DNA of 23,866 nt from Halothiobacillus neapolitanus (GCA_020722165.1 DYLI01000012.1:1-23866); one strand, 5' to 3'. Numbered from the stretch's first letter, positions 13,803 to 22,543 are shown. Notes: generated by a model from the sequence alone, not told the origin. A program made the numbers and translations.

Positions 13803-16800
13803 ATGAACTACAGGGCTTGGCTGTGGTTTGAAACGTCCCTTGAAGCCTTCCAGAATCGACAACAAGGCCGGGATAAAAAACAGTACCAGCAAGGCCGAGA
13901 AGGCCAGGCCAAACACGATGGATACCGCCATTGGAATTAGGAATTGAGCTTGCAGTGAGCTTTCAAACATCAGTGGGGTCAAGCCGCCAATCGTGGTGAG
14001 TGACGTTAGAATTACCGCCCGCAAACGACCGCTGGCAGCTTCGACAAACGCCTCATGCAGACCCATACCCTTCTCGCGTAACTCGCTGAACAAGCTCACC
14101 AGAATAATGGCGTTATTGACCACGATACCGGCGAGGCCAAACAGGCCGAACATGGAGAGCAAGGTCAGGTCGATGCCCATAATCCAGTGGCCGAAAATAG
14201 CACCGGCGAGGCCAAGCGGGATAGCGGTCATGACCACCAGCGGCCAGCTCCATGAGCCTAGAATCCATACCAGCACCAGGTAAATCATCAGCAAGCCGAT
14301 CATCAGTCCAGTCTTCATGTCGGCCAGTGTTTCGCGCTGGTCGGCGGAGCTGCCCTCTAAGCTGTAGCTAATGCCATAGCGTTCAGCCAGTTCGGGCAAA
14401 GCTTGTTTTTTCAGTTCGCTCAGGATGTTACGGCTGTTATTGAGTGCTTTGTCGATGTCGGCGGTCACTTCAACGGCGAGTTGACCTTGGGCATGACGGA
14501 TCGCCTCAAAGCCACGGCGCGATTCCCAGGTTACGACACTGGGCAGTGGAATGAACTCACCGTTGGGTAGGCGGATGTTCAAGCGGTCGAGCACATCGAG
14601 GCGTTCACGCTCGCTGCGCGGCAATAGCACGCGCACTTCGAGTTCGTCCTGGCCGACTTGCACGCGCTGCACGAGGGCGCCATCAAACGCGGCGCGCAGT
14701 TGGCGACTGAGGCTTTCGGTGGTCAGTCCCAAGGCTTCGCCGGTAGGCGTGAGGCGATAAATCAGTTGCTCGCGACCATAGGGCAAGTCGTCGGCGACAT
14801 CACTCACCCCGGACACGTTGCGCAAGGTTTCTTGCAAACTGAGTGCGGCATCTTTCAGCTTATCGGTTTGCGTGCCAGTTAGTCGCACGGTCAAATCACG
14901 GCTGGGCGGGCCGGATTGGCGCGAACTGATACTCAGGTTTTCCAGACCCGCGACCGGAGGTGTGAGTTCGCGCCACTTGGCGATCAGAGCTGCGTTGCGC
15001 ACGCTACGCTGCTCCGAAGGCACCAGTTCCAGCATGATGGAGGCGAGCTGTTCACCGCTCGCGCCGTTGCCGCTAGAGCCAATCGTGGCATTCATGCGGC
15101 TGACTGCGGTTTTCACCAAGGTTTCGCCAAACGATTTTTCAGTCTGCGAGAGGCTGGTTTCCAATGTTTTAAGAAAGGCTTCCGTCTGCGCCCTAGGTGT
15201 ACCGGCGACAAAGGTCGCATTGGCATAAATCACCGAGGATTCGGGCGATGGGAAGAATACAAACGGAATGCGCCCACCCACCAGCAGGCCGACGGCAAGC
15301 AGCATCAAACCCAAGGTCAGGCTGACGGTGGTGTAGCGGTATTCAATCGCCTTAGTCACAAGGGGGCGGAAACGCTGGTCACGGAAATGTTCAAACGCCG
15401 TGTCCAAGCGTTGGCGGAATTTGGACACCGGGCGGCGTGCTTCGGCCACAAACCCCGCATACAAATGCGCGGGCAAAATCAGGAAACATTCCAGCAAGGA
15501 GGCCATGATGACCATAATCATGACAAACGGGATGTCGAACATGATTTTGCCAAACACACCGCCAACCATCAAAAGCGGCAGGAAGGCGGCAACCGTAGTC
15601 AGGGAGGAGGCCACCACCGGCCAGACCATGCGTTGTGCACCACCGATGGCAGCGCGTTCCGGCGATTCGCCCATGGCACGGTGAGTGGCGGCATCTTCGC
15701 CAACGACGATCGCATCATCGACGATAATTCCCAGTGCCATAATCAGCGCAAACAGGCTGAGCATATTGATCGAGCCGCCAAACAGATACAGCAAGCCAAG
15801 CGTGAGCAAAAAGGCGGTGGGCACGCCCGCCGCGACCCACAAAGCCACCCGACCCGGTAGGAAGAGATAAAGAATGATTACGACAACCAGCAGGCCGGAC
15901 AAGCCGTTACTGAGTAAAAGGTTGATGCGGTCGCGCACCAATTCCCATTGTTGATCGTACACATCAAGGTGCAGGCTGGGCGGTAGGCTAGGGCGGGTTT
16001 TGGTCAGCCAGATGTCGAGGGCTTTGGCGGCCTTGAGCGCGTCTCCGTTTTCGGTGCGCTGCAATATCAATTCCACCACCGGTTCGCCTTGCAGCTCAAG
16101 TGCAAGGCTGGCCGGGCGAGCTTCGCGGGTGATGACGGCCACATCGCCCAGACGCAGCATGCCTTGGTCGTCGCTAATCAGCGGCAGATTGGCAAAGCCT
16201 TCGGCATCGCGGCGTTGTTCCAAACTGCGAATTTCGCGTGCGCCATCGTCTTGGCCGGCAATGCCGGAGGGAATGTCGCGTGCGAGCTTGGCCACGCGAT
16301 CACCCGCATCGGCCAGAGATAGGTTCAGGCTTTCAAGCTGTGCGCTTGGAATTTCAATCGCAATGCGTTCATTGGGTAAGCCTTGAATATCAATACGATC
16401 AATGCCTTGGGCTAAAAGCTCGCGTTCAAATTGGCGTATCCATGGGCGCAGTTCGCTCAGGCTGGGCCCGCGCACCAATACGCGCGCCACGGGTTCGTAG
16501 CGGGTGATACGGCTGACTTGGGCGGCTTCGGCATCTTTGGGGAAATTACTGAATTCGGCCACGCGCTGGCGCACCTGATCGAGTGCTACCAGCGAGTCGG
16601 TGCCATCCACCAGTTCGAGCGTGATATTGGCGATACCCTGTGCGGCGGTTGATGAGAGCTTCTTCACGCCATCGACGGTTTTCAGGCGTTCTTCCAGCGG
16701 GATGACGATACCGTTTTCCACGTCTTCGGCGGAGGCTCCGCTCCACACCACGCGCACGCTGAGTACGTCGAGGGCAAAGTTGGGGAAAAACTGCACATTC

Positions 16801-16898
16801 ATGCGAGTAATGCCCATGAATCCGGCGATCAAGGCCATCAACACCAACACATTAGCGGCGACTTTGTGGCGAATAAAAAACGCGAGCATCCCGTTCAT
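13788..16898 (-). CDS. RND-family efflux transporter permease (AcrB-like)
   Basis: Inner-membrane proton-driven pump of the resistance-nodulation-division superfamily; substrate not deducible. The 1036-aa length is typical of HAE1-type pumps. The first transmembrane helix is near residues 11-30, a periplasmic loop follows, and helix 4 has the proton-relay pair Asp394-Asp395 in GIIVDDAIVVGE. A second half-repeat has periplasmic loop and helices up to FALDVLSV-type partner segments, ending with LFFIPALLSILEG. It overlaps the upstream membrane-fusion gene by 4 nt (ATGA), so translation is coupled. The last four residues (VARM) and stop are encoded by a REP-like element. Confidence 0.93.
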   Translation of the reverse strand: MNGMLAFFIRHKVAANVLVLMALIAGFMGITRMNVQFFPNFALDVLSVRVVWSGASAEDVENGIVIPLEERLKTVDGVKKLSSTAAQGIANITLELVDGTDSLVALDQVRQRVAEFSNFPKDAEAAQVSRITRYEPVARVLVRGPSLSELRPWIRQFERELLAQGIDRIDIQGLPNERIAIEIPSAQLESLNLSLADAGDRVAKLARDIPSGIAGQDDGAREIRSLEQRRDAEGFANLPLISDDQGMLRLGDVAVITREARPASLALELQGEPVVELILQRTENGDALKAAKALDIWLTKTRPSLPPSLHLDVYDQQWELVRDRINLLLSNGLSGLLVVVIILYLFLPGRVALWVAAGVPTAFLLTLGLLYLFGGSINMLSLFALIMALGIIVDDAIVVGEDAATHRAMGESPERAAIGGAQRMVWPVVASSLTTVAAFLPLLMVGGVFGKIMFDIPFVMIMVIMASLLECFLILPAHLYAGFVAEARRPVSKFRQRLDTAFEHFRDQRFRPLVTKAIEYRYTTVSLTLGLMLLAVGLLVGGRIPFVFFPSPESSVIYANATFVAGTPRAQTEAFLKTLETSLSQTEKSFGETLVKTAVSRMNATIGSSGNGASGEQLASIMLELVPSEQRSVRNAALIAKWRELTPPVAGLENLSISSRQSGPPSRDLTVRLTGTQTDKLKDAALSLQETLRNVSGVSDVADDLPYGREQLIYRLTPTGEALGLTTESLSRQLRAAFDGALVQRVQVGQDELEVRVLLPRSERERLDVLDRLNIRLPNGEFIPLPSVVTWESRRGFEAIRHAQGQLAVEVTADIDKALNNSRNILSELKKQALPELAERYGISYSLEGSSADQRETLADMKTGLMIGLLMIYLVLVWILGSWSWPLVVMTAIPLGLAGAIFGHWIMGIDLTLLSMFGLFGLAGIVVNNAIILVSLFSELREKGMGLHEAFVEAASGRLRAVILTSLTTIGGLTPLMFESSLQAQFLIPMAVSIVFGLAFSALLVLFFIPALLSILEGFKGRFKPQPSPVVHVARM

Positions 16899-18118
16899 GA
16901 GCGTGCTTCAGCCGGGGTGTTTTGCACGGCGGCTTTCAGCGGCGACACGGGCAGACCTTCAATCGCATTGGGCAGATGCGTGGTCATGACAATGGCACCA
17001 GGGGTTAGCTCGGCGGCACGGAGCAGAATTAAATGTTGTTGGCCTTGCTGTATATCGCCAACGTGCTCGATGTCCACGCCGTGCAGGCGACCGTCTTGAA
17101 GCAGGTAGACGCGCGTGCCGCCATGCAAGGCTGAATAGGGAAGCGCCACCACATTGTCCTGCGCAGGCAGGGCGAGCTGTGCCGTGACCAAGCTACCGCT
17201 AGGGATGCTGCTATTTTTATCGAGTTTGAGCAGAGCATCCACACCGCGAGCATCCGCTTCGCCAGAAAGCCGCTCCAGTGTGGCGGGGATAACCTGCTGG
17301 TTGTAGGTGATGCTGGCCTGCGGTTTGCTGCCGGATTGCAGTGCAGTGCGCAAAACTTCGGCTTGCGGGGCGGGGACTTTGGCGCGCAGGAATAGCGCAT
17401 CCGCCGGGTAGAGGGTGAGCAGGGTTTGACCGGGTGAAACCTGATCGCCCGCCGCCACTTCGACGCTGGCAATGCGCGCGGCAAAGGGCGCGTTCATCGT
17501 GCCGCGCTCGGCATCACGCTGCGCTTCGTCGAGTTTGGATTTAAGCTGTGCCAGGCGTGCGGGCGCTTCGGCAATGGCTTGTTGACGTTGCAGTACCGCG
17601 AGTTTGCTGCGGGCAAGTTGCTCGCGTGCCGTGTCGGTGGCGGCTTGCGAACCGAGTTTTTGTGCTTGAATGGACTCGTTGCGTTGCAGGCTGTTGAGCG
17701 CCAGTTGCTCCATTTGCTGCTCATGCTTCAGCGCAGCGCGGTCATTGGCGAGGTTGATGTTTTCGCGTTCGATGTCGGCCTTGATTTGCGCCACACGCGG
17801 CTGTAAATCACGCGCATCCAACTTGGCGAGGGCTTGTCCGGCCTGTACGCTTTCGCCATCACGCACCAAGACTTGAAGCACTCGCCCACTGACTGGTGCA
17901 GCAATACGCACGCGGTCGGGGGCTTCTATTTTTCCCGACATGATAAGACTGGGTTGCAGGCTGGCTGGGGTAATGTTTTGCGTGTCCACATGCCACACCC
18001 GCTCTTGCGTCACCAAGGGCGCGGGTTTGCTGCGTGTGGCTTTGAGTACCATAAAACCGAGAACCGCAATGGCGAGAATCAGCAGGGGAAGAATGATTTT
18101 GAGTTTCATGCGGTTCAT
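16895..18118 (-). CDS. RND efflux membrane-fusion (HlyD/AcrA-like) protein
   Basis: Periplasmic adaptor that links the RND pump to an outer-membrane channel. The 407-aa protein has an N-terminal membrane anchor (about residues 5-24, LKIILPLLILAIAVLGFMV) without a lipobox cysteine. A lipoyl/barrel-sandwich half follows (VSGRVLQVLVRDGESVQAGQALAKLD), then a long alpha-helical coiled-coil hairpin (about 95-205), the second lipoyl half (APFAARIASVEVAAGDQVSPGQ) and a beta-barrel domain. Start ATG 18118 is used; ATG 18109 (MKLK) is an alternative. The stop overlaps the RND start by 4 nt. No TolC-like channel lies in the window. Confidence 0.9.
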   Translation of the reverse strand: MNRMKLKIILPLLILAIAVLGFMVLKATRSKPAPLVTQERVWHVDTQNITPASLQPSLIMSGKIEAPDRVRIAAPVSGRVLQVLVRDGESVQAGQALAKLDARDLQPRVAQIKADIERENINLANDRAALKHEQQMEQLALNSLQRNESIQAQKLGSQAATDTAREQLARSKLAVLQRQQAIAEAPARLAQLKSKLDEAQRDAERGTMNAPFAARIASVEVAAGDQVSPGQTLLTLYPADALFLRAKVPAPQAEVLRTALQSGSKPQASITYNQQVIPATLERLSGEADARGVDALLKLDKNSSIPSGSLVTAQLALPAQDNVVALPYSALHGGTRVYLLQDGRLHGVDIEHVGDIQQGQQHLILLRAAELTPGAIVMTTHLPNAIEGLPVSPLKAAVQNTPAEARS

Positions 18119-18151
18119 TGAAGCGTGGACATAAGTTTTGGTTGGAACGGT

Positions 18152-18682
18152 TTAACGCAAAATGGTTTCACGGTAATAGCGCAATTCTTCCAGCGAGGCG
18201 CGAATATCGTCGAGCGCGCGATGTGCGCCAGCCTTCTCGAATTTGGGCACGGCAGGATACCAGCGGCGCGCCAGTTCTTTGACCGTACTGACATCAAGGT
18301 TGCGGTAATGAAAAAAGTCTTCGAGCAATGGCATGTGGCGCGCAAGAAAGCGGCGATCTTGGCAAATGCTATTGCCGCACATGGGCGAAGCGCGTTGCTC
18401 GCTCCACTGACGCAGAAAATCCAAGGTAAGAACTTCGGCATCATGCGCGCTGTGTGTGCTTTGGCGTACCCGCTCTAACAGGCCGGAGGCGCTGTGGTGG
18501 GTTTGGTTCCATTCGTCCATACCCTGCAATATGTTTTCAGGCTGATGCACGGCAAACACCGGGCCTTCGGCCAGAATGTTGAGTTGTTCGTCGGTCACTA
18601 GGGTGGCGATTTCGATAATCACATCGCTCTCAGGTTCGAGGCCGGTCATTTCAAGGTCGATCCAGATCAGGTGGTTTCGCAT
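18152..18682 (-). CDS. orn: Oligoribonuclease Orn
   Basis: 3'-5' exoribonuclease that degrades 2-5-nt RNAs, and pGpG from c-di-GMP breakdown, to mononucleotides. The 176-aa DEDDh protein has Asp9 and Glu11 in WIDLEMTG, Asp109 in NSICQDRRFL, and His154 with Asp159 in AHRALDDI. Length is typical. AAGGA lies 8 nt before the ATG. It starts back to back with mgtE on the other strand. The membrane-fusion gene starts 33 nt after its stop on the same strand, so the efflux genes may be read from the orn promoter. Confidence 0.96.
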   Translation of the reverse strand: MRNHLIWIDLEMTGLEPESDVIIEIATLVTDEQLNILAEGPVFAVHQPENILQGMDEWNQTHHSASGLLERVRQSTHSAHDAEVLTLDFLRQWSEQRASPMCGNSICQDRRFLARHMPLLEDFFHYRNLDVSTVKELARRWYPAVPKFEKAGAHRALDDIRASLEELRYYRETILR

Positions 18683-18731
18683 CGTTCTATCCTTTTGTTG
18701 ACGGTTTTTATTTTACGCTGGATGCGGTGGT

Positions 18732-18766
18732 CATCCTGCTAATATGTCGGCCACTTTAGCAGGATG
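18732..18766. promoter_or_regulatory. 11-bp perfect dyad in the orn-mgtE divergent region
   Basis: CATCCTGCTAA (18732-18742) and TTAGCAGGATG (18756-18766) are perfect inverted repeats separated by 13 nt. The left arm overlaps an extended -10-like TGCTAATAT (18737-18745) for mgtE. The right arm contains AGGA (18761-18764), the likely mgtE ribosome-binding site, 10 nt before ATG 18775. It could be a repressor operator or an RNA hairpin hiding the ribosome-binding site. Confidence 0.6.
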
Positions 18767-18774
18767 TCGGGATC

Positions 18775-20220
18775 ATGAGCGAGCAGCAACACAGCGCGGA
18801 GCATATTCGGGAGTGGGTGAGCGAGATTCACGAATTGCTCGAACGCCAACGCTTGGTTGAACAGTTGGTGGCGCGTGAAGATGCTGCCGATGAGCGCAGC
18901 TCCATCGTGGAAAATATGGTGCACAAGCAGCATCTGGTGGCCTTGTCGGCCAAGCTGGAAAAAATCCACCCGGCGGATGTGGCGCGCATTCTGGAGATGT
19001 TGCCGCGTAAAGATCGTTTGATTGTCTGGGACTTGGTCAAGTCGGACATGGACGGCGAGGTGTTGCTGGAAACCTCGGATGCGGTGCGTGAGTCGCTGAT
19101 CGAGGCGATGGATACGCATGAGTTGGTGGCGGCGACCGAGCAATTGGATGCCGATGAAATTGCCGATCTGGCCGTTGATTTGCCAGAAGAAGCCTTGCAA
19201 GGTGTGTACAAAACCCTGAATCCCGAAGAGCGCGAGCAGGTGCGTTTGGCCATGTCCTACTCCAGTGATGCGGTGGGGGCGCGCATGGACTTCGAGATGG
19301 TTAATGTGCGCGAGGATGTGAGCGTGGAGGTGGTGCTGCGCTATTTGCGCCGCCTGAAGGAGTTACCCGATCATACTGACCAGTTGTTTGTGGTTGACCG
19401 GGATGAGCACTTGCGTGGCGTGTTGCCGCTGAAAACCCTGCTGGTATCGCAGCCTGAGGATGAGGTGCGGCAGATTATGCAGGTTTCAGCACGCTCGTTT
19501 GAGGTGGACGGCGAAATGCAGGCCGCTGCCGAGGCCTTCACGCGCTATGACCTGATTACCGCGCCGGTGGTGGATGCAAAAGGGGTGGTGGTCGGGCGTT
19601 TGGCGGTAGATGAAATGGTGCATTACATCAAGGAACGCCAAGAGCTGGAGCAATTAAGCCAAGGCGGTCTGCGCGAGGAGGAAGATATTTTCGCGCCGCT
19701 ATCGAATAGCCTGAAAAACCGTGCGCCGTGGTTGGGGGTGAATCTGGTCACGGCGTTGATTGCCTCCAGCGTGATTAGCCTGTTTGAAGGCACGATTTCG
19801 CAATTGGTGGCGCTGGCTGCACTGATGCCGATTGTGGCGGGCATGGGCGGCAATGTGGGCAATCAGACGATTACCATGATTGTGCGTGCGCTGGCGAATA
19901 ATCCCTTGAGCAGCACCGATGTGCGTAATTTGTATCTCAAGGAAGTCAGTTTGGCCTTGATTAACGGCATGATGTGGGGCGCGGCATTGGCGGTGATTAC
20001 CTTTGTGATGTACAAGGATGCGCCGCTCGGTGGGGTAATGATGTTGGCGGTGACGCTTAACTTTGTGCTGGCCGCCCTGTTGGCAGTGACCATTCCCGTG
20101 ATGCGCGCGCGCATGGGGCGTGACCCGGCGCTGGGTTCAAGCGTGATGATTACGGCGATTACCGATTCGGGTGGTTTTTTTATTTTCCTAGGGTTAGCAA
20201 GCCTGTTTTTGCTGCATTAA
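18775..20220 (+). CDS. mgtE: Magnesium channel/transporter MgtE
   Basis: Mg2+-gated Mg2+ channel of the inner membrane. The 481-aa protein has the cytoplasmic MgtE N domain of helical repeats (about 30-160, with HPADVARILEMLPRKDRL), two CBS domains that sense Mg2+ (about 165-285), a connecting helix and five C-terminal transmembrane helices (about 315-481). The pore segment PIVAGMGGNVGNQ is intact. Length is slightly over the family's usual 450. The ATG at 18775 has AGGA 10 nt upstream. It is followed by rsgA after 14 nt, so the two probably share a transcript. It separates orn from rsgA, which are adjacent in many relatives. Confidence 0.95.
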   Translation: MSEQQHSAEHIREWVSEIHELLERQRLVEQLVAREDAADERSSIVENMVHKQHLVALSAKLEKIHPADVARILEMLPRKDRLIVWDLVKSDMDGEVLLETSDAVRESLIEAMDTHELVAATEQLDADEIADLAVDLPEEALQGVYKTLNPEEREQVRLAMSYSSDAVGARMDFEMVNVREDVSVEVVLRYLRRLKELPDHTDQLFVVDRDEHLRGVLPLKTLLVSQPEDEVRQIMQVSARSFEVDGEMQAAAEAFTRYDLITAPVVDAKGVVVGRLAVDEMVHYIKERQELEQLSQGGLREEEDIFAPLSNSLKNRAPWLGVNLVTALIASSVISLFEGTISQLVALAALMPIVAGMGGNVGNQTITMIVRALANNPLSSTDVRNLYLKEVSLALINGMMWGAALAVITFVMYKDAPLGGVMMLAVTLNFVLAALLAVTIPVMRARMGRDPALGSSVMITAITDSGGFFIFLGLASLFLLH

Positions 20221-20234
20221 GGCGTATTTAAAGT

Positions 20235-21215
20235 ATGAGTAAACGCCATTTAAACGACCAGCAACGTCGCAATATCGAACAACGCAATGCGCGTGAGGTC
20301 GATAATACGGACTTGCGTCCCGGCCTGGTGGTGGCACATCACGGCAAGCAGGTGATGCTTGAGGATGCCGAGAGTGGCGAGCGCCACGGCTGTACGGTCA
20401 AGCAAACTTTGGGGGCGGTGGCCACGGGGGATCGGGTGCGTTGGCGTGAAAATGCCGATGGGCGCGGTTCGGTGGAGTTCGTCGAACCGCGCCGCTCCTT
20501 GTTGATTCGCCCAGATACCTTGGGCAAGCCGCGTTTGATGGCGGCAAATATCGACCAGGTGCTGATTACCATTGCGCCGGTGCCGGAGCCGAACGCGAGC
20601 GTGATTGATCGGGCGATTGTGGCTGCGCTGGATTTGCCCGCCGAGCCGATTTTGCTTATCAATAAGGCGGATATGCTTAATCCGGCACAGCGTCAGGGAA
20701 TGCGCGATTTTGTGGCGGAGTGGGTGGCGACAGGGGTTGTGGCTTTGGAAGTCAGTGCGACCACGGGCGAGGGCATTGAGGCTCTTCAGGCCTGCCTGCA
20801 AGGACATCAAAGCCTGTTTGTCGGCTTATCCGGAGTGGGGAAGTCATCCTTGGTGGCGGCACTGATGCCCGCCGGCTCGGAAATTCTGATTGGCAAAATT
20901 TCCGAGCATAGCCAGGAAGGCAAACACACCACGCGCACCAGTACGCTTTATCACCTGCCGAGTGGCGGCGATGTGGTCGATGCGCCGGGCGTGCGTGATT
21001 TTGGCGTGTGGGCGATGACCGTGGAAGCGGTGCGACGCGGTTTTGGTGAGATTGAAAACGCGGCGCAGCATTGCCGTTTTTCCAACTGCACGCACCGCGC
21101 CGAGCCGGGCTGCGCCGTCAAGCAGGCGGTGGCCCAGGGCACGATTACGCCGCGCCGTTACCAAAGCTTTTTGGAAATGATGGACAAATTGGCGGCACAA
21201 AGCCCCGGTGCATAG
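20235..21215 (+). CDS. rsgA: Ribosome small-subunit GTPase RsgA
   Basis: GTPase that helps the late maturation of the 30S ribosomal subunit. The 326-aa protein has an N-terminal basic tail, an OB fold (about 25-95) and a circularly permuted GTPase core in the order G4 NKAD (143-146), G1 GLSGVGKSS (197-205), G3 DAPG (249-252). A C-terminal zinc site follows with Cys280, Cys285, His287 and Cys293. This permuted order is diagnostic. It lies 14 nt downstream of mgtE and faces infA convergently. Confidence 0.96.
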   Translation: MSKRHLNDQQRRNIEQRNAREVDNTDLRPGLVVAHHGKQVMLEDAESGERHGCTVKQTLGAVATGDRVRWRENADGRGSVEFVEPRRSLLIRPDTLGKPRLMAANIDQVLITIAPVPEPNASVIDRAIVAALDLPAEPILLINKADMLNPAQRQGMRDFVAEWVATGVVALEVSATTGEGIEALQACLQGHQSLFVGLSGVGKSSLVAALMPAGSEILIGKISEHSQEGKHTTRTSTLYHLPSGGDVVDAPGVRDFGVWAMTVEAVRRGFGEIENAAQHCRFSNCTHRAEPGCAVKQAVAQGTITPRRYQSFLEMMDKLAAQSPGA

Positions 21216-21248
21216 GCTGCAACCTGGACTTTGTGGCATCAGCCACTC

Positions 21249-21467
21249 TTACTTGGAGCGGAAGGAAATGCGACCCTTGGTCAGGTCGTAAGGGGTGAGC
21301 TGCACGGTCACTTTGTCGCCGGTAAGAATTTTGATGTAGTTCTTACGCATACGGCCTGAAATGTGGCAGGTGACGACGTGGCCGTTTTCGAGTTCGACGC
21401 GGAACATGGTGTTGGGGAGGGTGTCGAGCACCGTGCCCTGCATCTCGATATAGTCTTCTTTCGACAT
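21249..21467 (-). CDS. infA: Translation initiation factor IF-1
   Basis: Small OB-fold protein that binds the 30S A site during translation initiation. The 72-aa protein is the standard length. It starts MSKEDYIEMQGTVLDTLPNT and contains FRVELENGH, ISGRMRKNYIKIL, GDKVTVQLTPYDL and the final GRISFRSK. The start is ATG 21467. It is a single-gene unit with its own promoter, convergent with rsgA and divergent from fabD. Only a weak TAAG is seen upstream as a ribosome-binding site. Confidence 0.97.
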   Translation of the reverse strand: MSKEDYIEMQGTVLDTLPNTMFRVELENGHVVTCHISGRMRKNYIKILTGDKVTVQLTPYDLTKGRISFRSK

Positions 21468-21500
21468 TAAATTACTTATGGTCTTGACAGGAAAGCGCGG

Positions 21501-21529
21501 ATTATCGTTGAAGCACCCGTTTGGGGCAA
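21501..21529 (-). promoter_or_regulatory. Putative infA promoter
   Basis: On the minus strand, TTGCCC (21524-21529) and GATAAT (21501-21506) are separated by 17 nt, a good sigma-70 match. Transcription would start near 21494, giving a leader of about 27 nt. Confidence 0.6.
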
Positions 21530-21544
21530 GCTCATTAAGCTGTG

Positions 21545-21553
21545 TGCTAGGAT
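21545..21553 (+). promoter_or_regulatory. Possible fabD extended -10
   Basis: TGCTAGGAT fits an extended -10 (TGN + TAGGAT) about 33 nt before the fabD ATG. No clear -35 is visible. It is the best promoter candidate for the fab cluster in the infA-fabD gap. Confidence 0.35.
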
Positions 21554-21586
21554 GATACCTTTGATTTATGAGTAAAGGTTAAGGTT

Positions 21587-22540
21587 ATGCGCGTTCCATT
21601 TGCGGCAGTTTTTCCGGGGCAAGGTTCTCAATCGGTGGGCATGATGAATGCTTGGGGTGAGCATCAAGCCTTGGTTGAGCAGACGTTTGTCGAAGGCTCC
21701 GAGGCGCTTGCTGGCGTTGATCTATGGGCGATTGCCAGCCACGGGCCGGAGGCCGAAATTAATCGCACGGAAATCACTCAGCCGATGATGCTGACGGCCG
21801 GGGTTGCAGCATGGCGTGTTTGGCAGGCCGCGGGCGGTGCCATGCCATTGTGTATGGCCGGTCATAGTTTGGGTGAATACACTGCTTTAGTGTGTGCCGG
21901 GGCGCTGGATTTTGGCGATGCGGTGCGCGTGGTGGCCGAGCGCGGGCGCTTGATGCAGCAGGCCGTGCCCATGGGCGAGGGTGCCATGGCGGCGGTGTTG
22001 GGGCTGGCCGATGACGTAGTACTGGCCGTGTGTGCCGAGGCGACGCAGGGCGCTGAAGTGGTCGAGGCGGTGAATTTCAATAGCCCCGGCCAAGTGGTGA
22101 TTGCTGGCAGTGCGGCGGCAGTCGCGCGTGCTGCACCGTTGTTGCTCGAAAAAGGCGCCAAGCGCGTACTGCCTTTGCCGGTGAGCGTGCCGTCGCATTC
22201 CTCGTTGATGCAGGATGCGGCTGTGCAAATGGCCAAGGTTTTGGATGCCGTGGACATTCGCCGCCCTCTGATTCCTGTGCTGCACAATGTGGATGCGGCG
22301 GAACATGCCGATCCCGAAGCGTTGCGCGCGGCGTTGGTCAGTCAGTTGCATCGCCCGGTGTTGTGGGTGGATAGCGTGCGTGCTTTGCAGTCGCGTGGCG
22401 TGTCGGCCTTGGTTGAATTTGGTCCGGGCAAGGTACTGGCCGGGCTGACCAAGCGCATTGAGCGCGATTTGGCCGCCTATCCTCTGTTGGATGCTGTGAC
22501 TTTGGACGCGGCAATGATTGCTTTGAATGAGGAGATTTGA
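21587..22540 (+). CDS. fabD: Malonyl-CoA-ACP transacylase FabD
   Basis: Transfers the malonyl group from CoA to acyl carrier protein at the start of type II fatty-acid elongation. The 317-aa protein starts AAVFPGQGSQSVGM and has the nucleophile Ser94 in AGHSLGEYTAL and catalytic His204 in VPSHSSLM. QPMMLTAGVA and NFNSPGQVVIAG are family blocks. AAAGG (21574-21578), 8 nt before the ATG, supports the start. It heads fabD-fabG-acpP-fabF. The genes rpmF-plsX-fabH, often upstream of fabD, are absent and infA lies there instead. Confidence 0.97.
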   Translation: MRVPFAAVFPGQGSQSVGMMNAWGEHQALVEQTFVEGSEALAGVDLWAIASHGPEAEINRTEITQPMMLTAGVAAWRVWQAAGGAMPLCMAGHSLGEYTALVCAGALDFGDAVRVVAERGRLMQQAVPMGEGAMAAVLGLADDVVLAVCAEATQGAEVVEAVNFNSPGQVVIAGSAAAVARAAPLLLEKGAKRVLPLPVSVPSHSSLMQDAAVQMAKVLDAVDIRRPLIPVLHNVDAAEHADPEALRAALVSQLHRPVLWVDSVRALQSRGVSALVEFGPGKVLAGLTKRIERDLAAYPLLDAVTLDAAMIALNEEI

Positions 22541-22543
22541 GAA

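Noticed and set aside
14916..15860. Plus-strand reading frame of 314 codons
   Set aside because: It is antisense to the well-supported RND pump gene and has low-complexity, charged composition without domains.
21233..21246. GTGGC/GCCAC hairpin between convergent rsgA and infA
   Set aside because: The stem is only 5 bp with no T run on either strand; not enough to call a terminator.
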